DNA of 9,289 nucleotides from Chlorobiota bacterium (lineage in GTDB: Bacteria > Bacteroidota > Bacteroidia > Flavobacteriales > Flavobacteriaceae), in the NCBI GenBank assembly GCA_013151975.1, contig JAADHG010000033.1:1-9289 (forward strand), given 5' to 3'. Both the position numbers and the translations under genes were made by a program. The notes under the pieces were generated by a model. It was not told where the DNA came from, made no database searches, and saw only the letters and a list, made by a program, of their open reading frames with translations. This document shows, in pieces, positions 1-7,297 of the stretch. How positions within the stretch are numbered: the stretch's first letter is position 1; each line of letters opens with the position of its first letter.

Positions 1-1161
1 TTGGCTAATCTTTATCAGGCCTCTTTCCCTGCCGATACTGGTAATTTTGAAAATATAGATGTTTTAGGTCCTCAAAGTTGGACTAATGGGACAGGCAGAA
101 TCGCAGCCAGTGGGTTTGATTTTGGTTGTTTCTGTCAAATCCCTAACGAAGATTGGTTAATCTCTCCAGAGATTGATTTAACAGGTGAATCCAATCTGAA
201 GTTTCAAATAAATCAGGAAATAGATTTTTTAAACCCAGCTATACCAGAGCAGGTTGAAATCTTAATATCTAATGACTATACTACTGGCGGAGACCCTATG
301 GCAGCTACATGGGTTTCTTTACCCTTTGATAGAACAGCATTTGGTAGTATGACACTATCTGAAGATTTTGATATTTCTGCTTTTGATGGACAAATCATTC
401 ACGTAGCCTTTAAATATGTATCTTCAGATACGGATGCTTCTAGGTGGAGAATAGAGTCCTTTGCAATAAAAACTCTTGGCGTTACAGGAGATGCTAATAA
501 CAAAGGAGATTTTTATGTTTATAACGGAGGTTGGGAACAGTCAGATGGTGTTTATTATTTAAGTAAAACAGATTACGATTCTATGGGTGAAGGTTCTGGA
601 CAACCAGGAAGATTCAATAACTTTAGTAGTTCTGTAAGAGCGGATGATTATATTCCGATATTTTTATCTATAAATAGCCCATTTGCTTTTGCTCAAGAGG
701 AAGATGAGTTATTTGTTATATATAAATATTTCTCGGGAGGACTACAAACAAGAGGAAACTTATATACAGTTATTAATGGAGAATGGACACCACATACATC
801 AGTAATTAGTACTACGCTACAGTTTGGTCATGACGGAAACTCATGGGTTCCAGACAATACAATAAGATATACTTTAGTTGGTTCGGATTATAGTGCAATT
901 GTTGCAGCATTAAGTGCTACATATCCAGATGCAACTGCAAGTATGGATAATTTTGGAAATTTTGATAGACGTACATCAGAACGTTCTTCAGAATGGACAG
1001 ACTCTATGGTTGTTGAAGCATTAAATGTTGTTTTAGATAATTTAGATCCATCAGCTGCTGACGACCAAAAATATGTAGTTACTTTTAATATTTATAACGG
1101 AAGTAGTGGTACAGAAGACTTTGCGATGATAAAAAGTGGAGGAGTTTGGATACGTCAATAA
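1..1161 (+). CDS. Choice-of-anchor J domain surface protein, 3' part only (5' end outside window)
   Basis: The reading frame is open from the first base of the window and ends with TAA at 1159-1161. The TTG at position 1 is probably an internal Leu codon, because no signal peptide follows it and a domain starts at once. Residues 4-160 form a choice-of-anchor J (jelly-roll-like) domain. Its landmarks are SWTN at 26-29, DWLISPEIDL at 51-60, a TWVSLP segment at 103-108 and IIHVAFKY at 132-139, and each has a counterpart in the C-terminal domain of the lipoprotein at 5760-7232. Residues 170-386 hold two degenerate repeats of about 95 residues (see findings). Such proteins are generally exported and surface-associated. 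The missing N-terminus could carry a lipoprotein signal and a DUF5689 domain as in the paralogue, but this cannot be seen. The domain call is fairly sure; ligand and function are unknown. Confidence 0.8.
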   Translation: MANLYQASFPADTGNFENIDVLGPQSWTNGTGRIAASGFDFGCFCQIPNEDWLISPEIDLTGESNLKFQINQEIDFLNPAIPEQVEILISNDYTTGGDPMAATWVSLPFDRTAFGSMTLSEDFDISAFDGQIIHVAFKYVSSDTDASRWRIESFAIKTLGVTGDANNKGDFYVYNGGWEQSDGVYYLSKTDYDSMGEGSGQPGRFNNFSSSVRADDYIPIFLSINSPFAFAQEEDELFVIYKYFSGGLQTRGNLYTVINGEWTPHTSVISTTLQFGHDGNSWVPDNTIRYTLVGSDYSAIVAALSATYPDATASMDNFGNFDRRTSERSSEWTDSMVVEALNVVLDNLDPSAADDQKYVVTFNIYNGSSGTEDFAMIKSGGVWIRQ

Positions 1162-1183
1162 AATAACAATTAATTGAATATTT

Positions 1184-1213
1184 AAATCCCGATAATTTTA
1201 TCGGGATTTTTTT
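1184..1213 (+). terminator. Rho-independent terminator after the choice-of-anchor J gene
   Basis: An 11-bp perfect stem (1184-1194 pairing with 1199-1209) with a 4-base loop and a CCCGAT/ATCGGG core runs straight into a T run through 1213. It lies 22 bases after the stop codon at 1161 and separates this gene from the membrane protein gene that follows on the same strand. Confidence 0.85.
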
Positions 1214-1228
1214 ATGATTTAAAATCAT

Positions 1229-1236
1229 TACTTTTG
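1229..1236 (+). promoter_or_regulatory. Bacteroidota-type -7 promoter element (TACTTTTG)
   Basis: TACTTTTG is a full match to the TAnnTTTG consensus used by the primary sigma factor of Bacteroidota. It lies 27 bases before the ATG at 1264 and after the preceding terminator, as expected if the small membrane protein has its own promoter. No clear TTTG at about -33 is visible; only the T-rich tail of the terminator lies there. Confidence 0.5.
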
Positions 1237-1263
1237 TGTTACTAACAAATAAATATTTAGAAA

Positions 1264-1695
1264 ATGATTAAAATGTTACATTCATATTGGGCTTACCTAG
1301 TATTATTTGTATTACTCATAGCAGTCTTAAATGCATTACTAGGATATTTTGGAAAAAAAGAATATAATGCCAAAGCATTCAGAATTTCGTTATTTGCATT
1401 GATTGTATCTCATATACAATTACTCTTAGGCTTACTCTTGTATTTTACGTCCCCAAGATTTGAATTTTGGAGCGAGTTAGGAATGGGTGGTGTTATGAAA
1501 GATGCGGCGCAAAGATTATACTTAGTAGAGCACCCCTTAATTAATATAATTGCTGTAGCTTTAATTACTATTGGGTATTCTAAGCACAAAAAGAAACTCA
1601 CATCACTTCCAAAATTTAAAACAATCACAATATTTTATGGTATTGCGTTAGTATTGTTTTTGTCTAGAATTCCGTGGAGTGTTTGGCCAAATTAG
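1264..1695 (+). CDS. Small four-helix membrane protein, possible cytochrome-b-like fold
   Basis: This is a 143-residue inner-membrane protein. Hydrophobic segments lie at about residues 9-29, 40-62, 88-106 and 119-138, which suggests four transmembrane helices, with basic loops at 31-40 and 107-118. His6, His50 and His90 sit in or at the ends of helices 1, 2 and 3, in the contexts LHSYW, SHIQLLLG and VEHPLIN. Proteins of this size and pattern are common in flavobacteria and, as I recall, are variously labelled hypothetical or cytochrome b-like; haem binding is inferred only from the histidine placement. A second ATG at codon 4 is an alternative start, but the first is kept because it follows an A-rich leader. 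It has its own promoter and terminator and appears monocistronic. Nothing in the sequence links it functionally to the neighbouring nuclease gene, which is convergent. Confidence 0.75.
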   Translation: MIKMLHSYWAYLVLFVLLIAVLNALLGYFGKKEYNAKAFRISLFALIVSHIQLLLGLLLYFTSPRFEFWSELGMGGVMKDAAQRLYLVEHPLINIIAVALITIGYSKHKKKLTSLPKFKTITIFYGIALVLFLSRIPWSVWPN

Positions 1696-1700
1696 AAAAG

Positions 1701-1734
1701 TTAAAAAGGGAGTAATTAATTACTCCCTTTTTAA
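1701..1734. terminator. Bidirectional terminator, 34-base perfect palindrome
   Basis: Bases 1701-1717 are the exact reverse complement of 1718-1734. The GGGAGT/ACTCCC core is flanked by A5 on the left and T5 on the right, so a stem followed by a U run forms whichever strand is transcribed. It fills the 35-base gap between the convergent genes ending at 1695 (plus) and 1731 (minus), and the minus-strand stop codon lies inside it. Confidence 0.85.
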
Positions 1735-2792
1735 TACACTATTGTATTTTTTTTAATAATATGAACATATACTGGGAGGTGATCACTAAACCCATTAGTA
1801 AAAGAACTGTTAGAAAAGCTTCTAAATGGATAGCCTTTGTAACGCCCTTTTTTATTGATTAAATATTGTTTATTAAAAATGCCAGCCTTAAAAAAGCGAA
1901 ATGAAGAGTAGTCCTTATCTAATAATGGTTTTGTAATTAATATTTGATCAAATAAACTCCAGGCATCTCTATAAGCATTTGAACCTAGTCCTTTTTTAAA
2001 AAAATCTTCCATTGGGTTGTAAATACCTTTTAATTCAACATCCTCTTTATTTTTTTTAGCGTTTAATACATCTTTTAAACTCGCATTTGTTGGGTTGTCG
2101 TTAAAATCTCCCATACTAAAAATTTTGGCATATGGATTAATAGCCTGTAAAGAATCAATAATTCTTTTGTTTAACCTTGCTGCCGCAATACGTTTTGGTC
2201 TGCTTCGTGCTTCACCACCAGATCTAGACGGCCAATGACTAACAATAATATGTATCAATTCGCCTTCTAATTTGCCACTTACTAGCAATTGGTCTCTTGT
2301 ATAAACACGTTTCCTAGTTACATCATCATAAATTTTTAGCTCATGTTTACTAGTGCTTAAAGGTCTAAATAACTCTTTTTGGTAAAGTAGCGCCACATCA
2401 ATACCTCGTGCATCAGGGGAATCAAAATGAACAATGCCGTAATCTTTTTGAAATAAAGAAGGATCATTAGCTAAATCTTCCAAAACTTGTCTATTTTCTA
2501 CTTCGGCAAGACCAATTATTACAGGAGCATTTTTAGAAACATCTGCTCCTATTTTAGAAATAACTCTGGCCATATTTTTCACCTTTTTTTTATAAATTTC
2601 ACCTCGGTTAAATTTAATTTCCATTATTGGGCTAGCTTCATCAAATTTATTAGGATCGTTTATAGTGTCAAATAAATTCTCAACATTATAAAAGGCGATA
2701 GTATGCACTTTAAACTTCCTTTTTTTCTGTGCATTTAAATTTAAAAAAGTCAGAAGGCAAAGTATAATTAGCCAATTGTGTTTTTGTTTCAT
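1731..2792 (-). CDS. Exported endonuclease/exonuclease/phosphatase (EEP) family protein
   Basis: This 353-residue protein belongs to the DNase I-like EEP superfamily, metal-dependent hydrolases of phosphodiester or phosphomonoester bonds. Residues 1-21 form a Sec signal peptide (basic N-terminus, hydrophobic core, LNAQ at the cleavage site), so the enzyme should act in the periplasm or outside. All the expected catalytic motifs are present: FYNVENLFD with Asn36, GLAEVENR with metal-ligand Glu97, SPDARGID at 125-132, SHWPSR with His186, MGDFNDNP with Asp229 and Asn231, and GFSDHLP with Asp337 and His338. The protein is therefore probably active. I see no lipobox or type IX secretion C-terminal domain. 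The start gives a complete signal peptide, and a TAnnTTTG element lies upstream on the minus strand. It is divergent from the TonB receptor operon and paralogous to the enzyme at 7298-8269. The substrate (DNA, RNA, nucleotide, phospholipid or sugar phosphate) cannot be read from the sequence. Confidence 0.9.
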   Translation of the reverse strand: MKQKHNWLIILCLLTFLNLNAQKKRKFKVHTIAFYNVENLFDTINDPNKFDEASPIMEIKFNRGEIYKKKVKNMARVISKIGADVSKNAPVIIGLAEVENRQVLEDLANDPSLFQKDYGIVHFDSPDARGIDVALLYQKELFRPLSTSKHELKIYDDVTRKRVYTRDQLLVSGKLEGELIHIIVSHWPSRSGGEARSRPKRIAAARLNKRIIDSLQAINPYAKIFSMGDFNDNPTNASLKDVLNAKKNKEDVELKGIYNPMEDFFKKGLGSNAYRDAWSLFDQILITKPLLDKDYSSFRFFKAGIFNKQYLINKKGRYKGYPFRSFSNSSFTNGFSDHLPVYVHIIKKNTIVY

Positions 2793-2837
2793 TTATTTGT
2801 GTGTTTTTCTCTATTAATATACAATTAAATCTTACAC

Positions 2838-2845
2838 CAAAAGTA
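2838..2845 (-). promoter_or_regulatory. Bacteroidota-type -7 promoter element for the exported EEP gene
   Basis: Read on the minus strand this is TACTTTTG, a full TAnnTTTG match and the same octamer as at 1229-1236. It lies 45 bases upstream of the ATG ending at 2792. A TTTA at 2870-2867 on the minus strand, 21 bases further upstream, is a possible weak -33 element. It sits in the 137-base divergent region shared with the TonB receptor gene. Confidence 0.5.
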
Positions 2846-2881
2846 AAATATTAATAATAAATAACGTAAATTAGCTAGCCT

Positions 2882-2889
2882 TAAATATG
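2882..2889 (+). promoter_or_regulatory. Weak candidate -7 element for the receptor-lipoprotein operon
   Basis: TAAATATG differs from TAnnTTTG at one position and lies 40 bases before the ATG at 2930. It is the best match I see on the plus strand between the divergent genes. A non-consensus element would fit an operon needing an activator or alternative sigma factor, but the match could be chance in such AT-rich DNA. Confidence 0.2.
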
Positions 2890-2929
2890 AAACTATTTAA
2901 GAATAGAACTATTAATTATAAAATTAAAC

Positions 2930-5749
2930 ATGAAGAAAAGTTTATTTATTTTTTTATTAGGAGTTTTTTCTGTGTTCACAGTATTTGCTCAGCAAACTGT
3001 AATTAAAGGAAGTGTTAAAGACGCTATTAATAACCAACCAATTCCTGATGTTACTGTTACAATTGAAGAAACTTTACAAGTCACTAAAACTGACGCTAAG
3101 GGTGAGTTTAGCTTCACCACAAATGTGCCTTTAGGAGAGCAAATATTAAAAATTTCTAAGAACGGATATACTACTAAAAGATATCCAATTGTAGTTAATG
3201 AAGGTCAAACCGTAAATATTACGGATATGACTTTAGATATCGATATTTCCGATACTGAGGATTTATTCGCGATCTCGTTATCAGATGATGAACTTGATGA
3301 TGATACAGGTGCTTCAGATAATATTTCAGGGTTATTGTCGTCTTCAAGAGATCTTTTTCAACGTACAGCGGCATTCGAATTTAGTTCATCATTTTTTAGA
3401 GTGAGAGGATTAGATTCAGATAACGGTTCCGTTTTAATTAATGGTATTGAAATGAACAAACTTTACAACGGAAGACCACAATGGAGCAATTGGGGTGGTT
3501 TAAATGATGTTGTAAGAAATCAAGAATTAACTTCAGGATTAACGCCCTCAGCTTATAATTTTGGAGGCATACTTGGAACAACAAATATTAATGTTAGAGC
3601 TTCAGAAGCTAGACCAGGTGGGCGTGTTACTTATTCTTCTTCAAATAGAAGTTACACAAACAGATTAATGGTGTCTTATGCCTCTGGATTAGTTGATGGA
3701 GGATGGGCTTATACAATATCGGCAGGAAGACGCTGGGGAAATGAAGGCTATCAAGACGCAACATTATATGATTCTAATTCGTTTTTTGCATCTGTTGAAA
3801 AGAAAATTAACGATAAGCACAGTATAAATTTTACAGGAATTTATGCACCAAATAGAAGGGGAAAATCTTCACCTAATACTCAAGAAGTTTTCGATTTAAA
3901 AGGTATAAAATACAATGAGTATTGGGGCTGGCAAAATGGTGAAAAACGTAATTCTCGTATTAAGGAAGTTGAAGAACCAATTGTAATGTTGAATCACTAT
4001 TGGACTATAAGCAGCAAAACAACTTTAAACACCAATGTTGCCTATCAATTTGGAAAGTTAGGAAATAGCCGTTTAGATTATAATGGTACTGATTTGGTAA
4101 ATGGATTTCCTGAAGGAGGAGGCGCTAATCCTAGTCCGACATACTACCAAAAGTTACCAAGTTTTTTTGTGAGAAATAGTCCTGATAATTTAGGATTAGC
4201 TTATGGTGCACAACAACAATTTTTGAATAACGGTCAAATTGATTGGAATCAAATGTATGAAGCAAATATTTCTAATACGCAAAGAGGAGGTAATGCAGTT
4301 TACGCACTTTATGAAGACCGAGTAGACGATCAGCAAACCACTATTAATTCTATATTAAATACTGAGATAAGCGACAATATTTTGTTAAATGCTTCACTAA
4401 ACTATCGCTATTTAAAATCTGAAAATTTTGCTCAAGTTATTGACCTTCTTGGGGCAAGCGGATATTTAGATGTTGATGCTTTTGCTGATAACCCAAACGA
4501 TATTCAAAATGATATTTTAAATCCAAACAGAATTGTTAAAGAGGGCGACCAATTTAAATATAACTACAATCTTTTTGCCAGTATTGTTAGTGGATATGTT
4601 CAAGCACAATTTAAATACAATAAAGTAGATTTCTTTTTAGCAGGGAGTATTGCAAATACTCAATATCAAAGAGAAGGTATTTATCAAAATGGAGGATTCC
4701 CAAACAATTCATTAGGAAAAGGAGAAAAGTTAAGCTTTACAGGAATTGGCGCAAAAGGAGGATTCACATATAAAATTACAGGAAAGCATCTATTAGATGT
4801 TAATGCAGGGTATATTACAAGAGCACCATCATTAAGAAATACGTTTTCTAACTCTAGAGAGAATCATGATGTAGTTGGAGATAGAAGTGGGATTGATATT
4901 ACTGAAGAGAAAATTAGCTCAATAGATGCAAGTTATATTTTCAGATCACCAATAGTAAAAGCTAAATTAACAGGATACTATACAAAATTTCAAGATGCTA
5001 GTGAAATATCATTTTTCTTTGCTGACGGAATAGGCGGTGATAATTCGGTATTTGTTCAAGAAGTATTACAAAATATAGATAAAAAACATATTGGAGTCGA
5101 ATTAGGAATAGAAGCTCAAGTAACACCAACAATAAAGTTAAAAGGAGTAGCATCAATAGGACAATATACTTACGATAACAATCCTAATTTATCCTTAACT
5201 ACTGAGCCAGATGACGATGCTATTGCTGCAGGATTTGTTGAAGGCTTTAGAAATTATGGCGAAGCTAATTTAAAAGATTATAAAATTGCTGCAGGACCGC
5301 AACGTGCTTACTCTGCCGGATTTGAATATAGAGACCCTAGATATTGGTTTTTCGGAGCAACAGTAAATTTTTTCACGAACACCTATGTTGATGTAGCACC
5401 ACTAACTAGGACATCGAATTTCACAACTGATTTTGATGGAAATACATTTAACGATTACGATGAGGATTTAGCAAGAAGCTTATTAAAACAGGAGAAGTTT
5501 GACGACTATATTGTTGTAAACCTTACTGGAGGAAAATCATGGAGAGTAGGAGACTATTTTATAGGATTCTTTGCAAGTGTAAATAATCTTTTAGACGAAG
5601 TATATAAAACAGGAGGTTTTGAACAAGGAAGAAATGCTAATTTTAGACAATTAAGAGATGATAAAGCTTTAGATACTCCAGTTTTTGGGTCTAAGTATTG
5701 GTATGGTCGTGGTACCACTTATTTTCTTAACCTGAATTTTAGATTTTAA
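2930..5749 (+). CDS. TonB-dependent outer-membrane receptor with carboxypeptidase-regulatory-like N-terminal domain
   Basis: This 939-residue outer-membrane transporter should use TonB-ExbBD energy to import a substrate into the periplasm. A signal peptide occupies residues 1-20 (cleavage FA/QQ). Residues 22-105 form a carboxypeptidase D regulatory-like beta-sandwich, typical of Bacteroidota receptors, with DVTVTIEETLQVTKTDAKGEF. An acidic linker SDDELDDD lies at 118-125. The plug domain runs from about 130 to 225 and includes FFRVRGLDSDNGSVLINGIEM and GRPQWSNWGG at 181-190. The rest is a beta barrel ending in the strand YFLNLNFRF, whose terminal Phe is the expected assembly signal. It is neither truncated nor frameshifted. 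The lipoprotein gene follows after 10 bases, so the two are surely cotranscribed. The partner is not a SusD homologue, so this is not a classic SusC/SusD glycan system. The neighbouring EEP enzymes suggest a phosphorylated or nucleic-acid-derived ligand, which is inference. Confidence 0.92.
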   Translation: MKKSLFIFLLGVFSVFTVFAQQTVIKGSVKDAINNQPIPDVTVTIEETLQVTKTDAKGEFSFTTNVPLGEQILKISKNGYTTKRYPIVVNEGQTVNITDMTLDIDISDTEDLFAISLSDDELDDDTGASDNISGLLSSSRDLFQRTAAFEFSSSFFRVRGLDSDNGSVLINGIEMNKLYNGRPQWSNWGGLNDVVRNQELTSGLTPSAYNFGGILGTTNINVRASEARPGGRVTYSSSNRSYTNRLMVSYASGLVDGGWAYTISAGRRWGNEGYQDATLYDSNSFFASVEKKINDKHSINFTGIYAPNRRGKSSPNTQEVFDLKGIKYNEYWGWQNGEKRNSRIKEVEEPIVMLNHYWTISSKTTLNTNVAYQFGKLGNSRLDYNGTDLVNGFPEGGGANPSPTYYQKLPSFFVRNSPDNLGLAYGAQQQFLNNGQIDWNQMYEANISNTQRGGNAVYALYEDRVDDQQTTINSILNTEISDNILLNASLNYRYLKSENFAQVIDLLGASGYLDVDAFADNPNDIQNDILNPNRIVKEGDQFKYNYNLFASIVSGYVQAQFKYNKVDFFLAGSIANTQYQREGIYQNGGFPNNSLGKGEKLSFTGIGAKGGFTYKITGKHLLDVNAGYITRAPSLRNTFSNSRENHDVVGDRSGIDITEEKISSIDASYIFRSPIVKAKLTGYYTKFQDASEISFFFADGIGGDNSVFVQEVLQNIDKKHIGVELGIEAQVTPTIKLKGVASIGQYTYDNNPNLSLTTEPDDDAIAAGFVEGFRNYGEANLKDYKIAAGPQRAYSAGFEYRDPRYWFFGATVNFFTNTYVDVAPLTRTSNFTTDFDGNTFNDYDEDLARSLLKQEKFDDYIVVNLTGGKSWRVGDYFIGFFASVNNLLDEVYKTGGFEQGRNANFRQLRDDKALDTPVFGSKYWYGRGTTYFLNLNFRF

Positions 5750-5759
5750 TAAAAATAAT

Positions 5760-7232
5760 ATGAAAAAAATAATATCAAATAAAAACAGTATCATGAATAA
5801 AGTAAGTAAAATTTTAACCTTATTTAGTGTTTTAACAGTTTTGACATTTATATCATCTTGTGTAAATGATGATGATTTTGGGCTTCCAAATATAACTGTT
5901 ACCGACCCAAATATAACAGCAAATGCTACATTCCAAAATATAGTATCAAGATACTTGCAAGCAGTTAGTGATGGCGATCAAATTGCTGTAATAGAATTAG
6001 ATGAGAGTCCTTTATTTATTGAGGGATATGTGGTGTCTAGTGATCAAGCAGGCAACTTTTTTGAGGAAATAATAATTCAAAATAAGGTAGATGGTAGTAC
6101 AGATGGAGTAGATCCTAGGTTAGGACTTAGTATACAAGTTAATGTAAGAGGATTGTACCAAACTTATGAGGTTGGTCGAAAAGTGTATATTAAAATGAAT
6201 GGATTAGCAATTGGTGAAGAGAATGGTGTTTATACAATTGGTAAACCAAATGGAAATAGTATTGATCAACTTGAAGAGTATGAATATAGAGACTTTATTA
6301 TTAGAGATCCAGAAGTTGCTACGCTTACTCCAAAAATAGTAGCTATTGGAGATTTAACAGAGGCTGATGAAAATACACTAGTACAATTTGAAGATGCACA
6401 AATTAACAGAAACGAATTGATGTTATCTTATTCTGGAGAAGTCAGCGATAATTTTGACGGCATTAGAATTATTGAGAGTTGTTTAAGTAGTTCAACAATT
6501 TTACTTCAAACAAGTACTTTTGCCGATTTCAAGTCAGTACAAGTACCTCAAAATAGAGGAACCATACAAGGTGTTTTTACTCGAGATTTTAGAGACGACA
6601 ACAATGTATTAGTTATTAATAGCACTGCTGATATTAATTTTGATAATCCTGATCGTTGTGACCCTATTGAGTTAGATTGTGGCTTAGCTAGCACTCAAGC
6701 ACCCAATAATATTTTTGCTGACGATTTTGAAAGTCAGTCTGTTGGATCATTAATTTCTGGTAATGGTTGGACTAATTATATTCAAGAAGGAACAGAAGGT
6801 TTTGAAGCTTATACGCAAGGAGGAACAAATTCATCATTAGGAACATCATGTAGAATAGGGTCGTTTAGATCTGATGATGCAAGTTCTATTGCATGGTTAA
6901 TTACTCCTGCAATTGATTTAGATGCACAAGATGGCGAAACATTTGTATTTAAAACCTCTAATAGCTTTTCAGATGGAAGCGAGTTAGAATTGTTATTTTC
7001 TCCAGATTGGGACGGTACTGAAGCAAATATTACAAGCGCTACTTGGGGTGTTTTACCAGCAGCTTATCTTGTACAAGACGATGATTTCTTTGGTGCTTGG
7101 TTTGATTCTGGTATTGTAGATTTATCTTGTGGCACAGGAATAATTCATATTGCATTTAGATATACGGGAAGTGGAGCCGCTGCATTTGATGGTACTTATG
7201 AGTTAGACGATATTAGTATAGATTCAGAGTAA
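5760..7232 (+). CDS. DUF5689 / choice-of-anchor J surface lipoprotein, receptor partner
   Basis: This 490-residue protein carries a lipoprotein signal peptide: a hydrophobic run at about 18-31 and the lipobox ISSC with Cys34. The residues after the cysteine, VNDDDF, are acidic like the export signals that send Bacteroidota lipoproteins to the cell surface. Residues about 57-295 match DUF5689, with the landmark FIEGYVVSSDQAGNFFEEIII and OB-like beta segments. Residues about 317-488 form a choice-of-anchor J domain (AWLITPAIDL at 378-387, IIHIAFRY at 461-468, ending YELDDISID). An alternative ATG at 5793 (codon 12) gives a more usual short basic N-region; the first ATG is reported because it is closer to the upstream stop. 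By position it occupies the role SusD plays beside SusC: it probably captures ligand at the surface for the receptor. Whether the domains bind ligand or only anchor is unknown. Confidence 0.88.
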   Translation: MKKIISNKNSIMNKVSKILTLFSVLTVLTFISSCVNDDDFGLPNITVTDPNITANATFQNIVSRYLQAVSDGDQIAVIELDESPLFIEGYVVSSDQAGNFFEEIIIQNKVDGSTDGVDPRLGLSIQVNVRGLYQTYEVGRKVYIKMNGLAIGEENGVYTIGKPNGNSIDQLEEYEYRDFIIRDPEVATLTPKIVAIGDLTEADENTLVQFEDAQINRNELMLSYSGEVSDNFDGIRIIESCLSSSTILLQTSTFADFKSVQVPQNRGTIQGVFTRDFRDDNNVLVINSTADINFDNPDRCDPIELDCGLASTQAPNNIFADDFESQSVGSLISGNGWTNYIQEGTEGFEAYTQGGTNSSLGTSCRIGSFRSDDASSIAWLITPAIDLDAQDGETFVFKTSNSFSDGSELELLFSPDWDGTEANITSATWGVLPAAYLVQDDDFFGAWFDSGIVDLSCGTGIIHIAFRYTGSGAAAFDGTYELDDISIDSE

Positions 7233-7252
7233 GAATAACTTAAATTATTATT

Positions 7253-7289
7253 ATAAAAAACCTGCTAAGTACTTTAGCAGGTTTTTTAT
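7253..7289. terminator. Bidirectional terminator between lipoprotein and second EEP gene
   Basis: A 16-bp perfect stem (7253-7268 pairing with 7274-7289) with a 5-base loop and a CCTGCTAA/TTAGCAGG core has A6 on the left and T6 on the right, so it can stop transcription from either side. It lies between the convergent genes ending at 7232 (plus) and 7298 (minus). Confidence 0.87.
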
Positions 7290-7297
7290 TTGCCCTT

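Noticed and set aside
1..3. TTG as a true start codon for the first gene
   Set aside because: It is the first base triplet of the window, no signal peptide follows, and the choice-of-anchor J domain begins immediately; it is far more likely an internal Leu codon of a truncated gene.
1410..1628. Antisense open frame inside the membrane protein gene
   Set aside because: It lies wholly within a well-supported gene on the other strand, and its product has no recognisable domain or signal.
2487..2675. Small plus-strand open frame inside the exported EEP gene
   Set aside because: It covers codons for conserved EEP catalytic motifs on the opposite strand; the product is low-complexity and aromatic-rich, typical of an antisense shadow.
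1731..2792. Type IX secretion cargo status of the exported EEP protein
   Set aside because: The C-terminus runs from the SDH motif straight to the end with only about 15 residues, so there is no room for a C-terminal sorting domain.
2930..7232. Classic SusC/SusD glycan-utilisation pair
   Set aside because: The downstream lipoprotein has DUF5689 and choice-of-anchor J features and none of the helical TPR-like SusD pattern, and no glycoside hydrolase genes are nearby.
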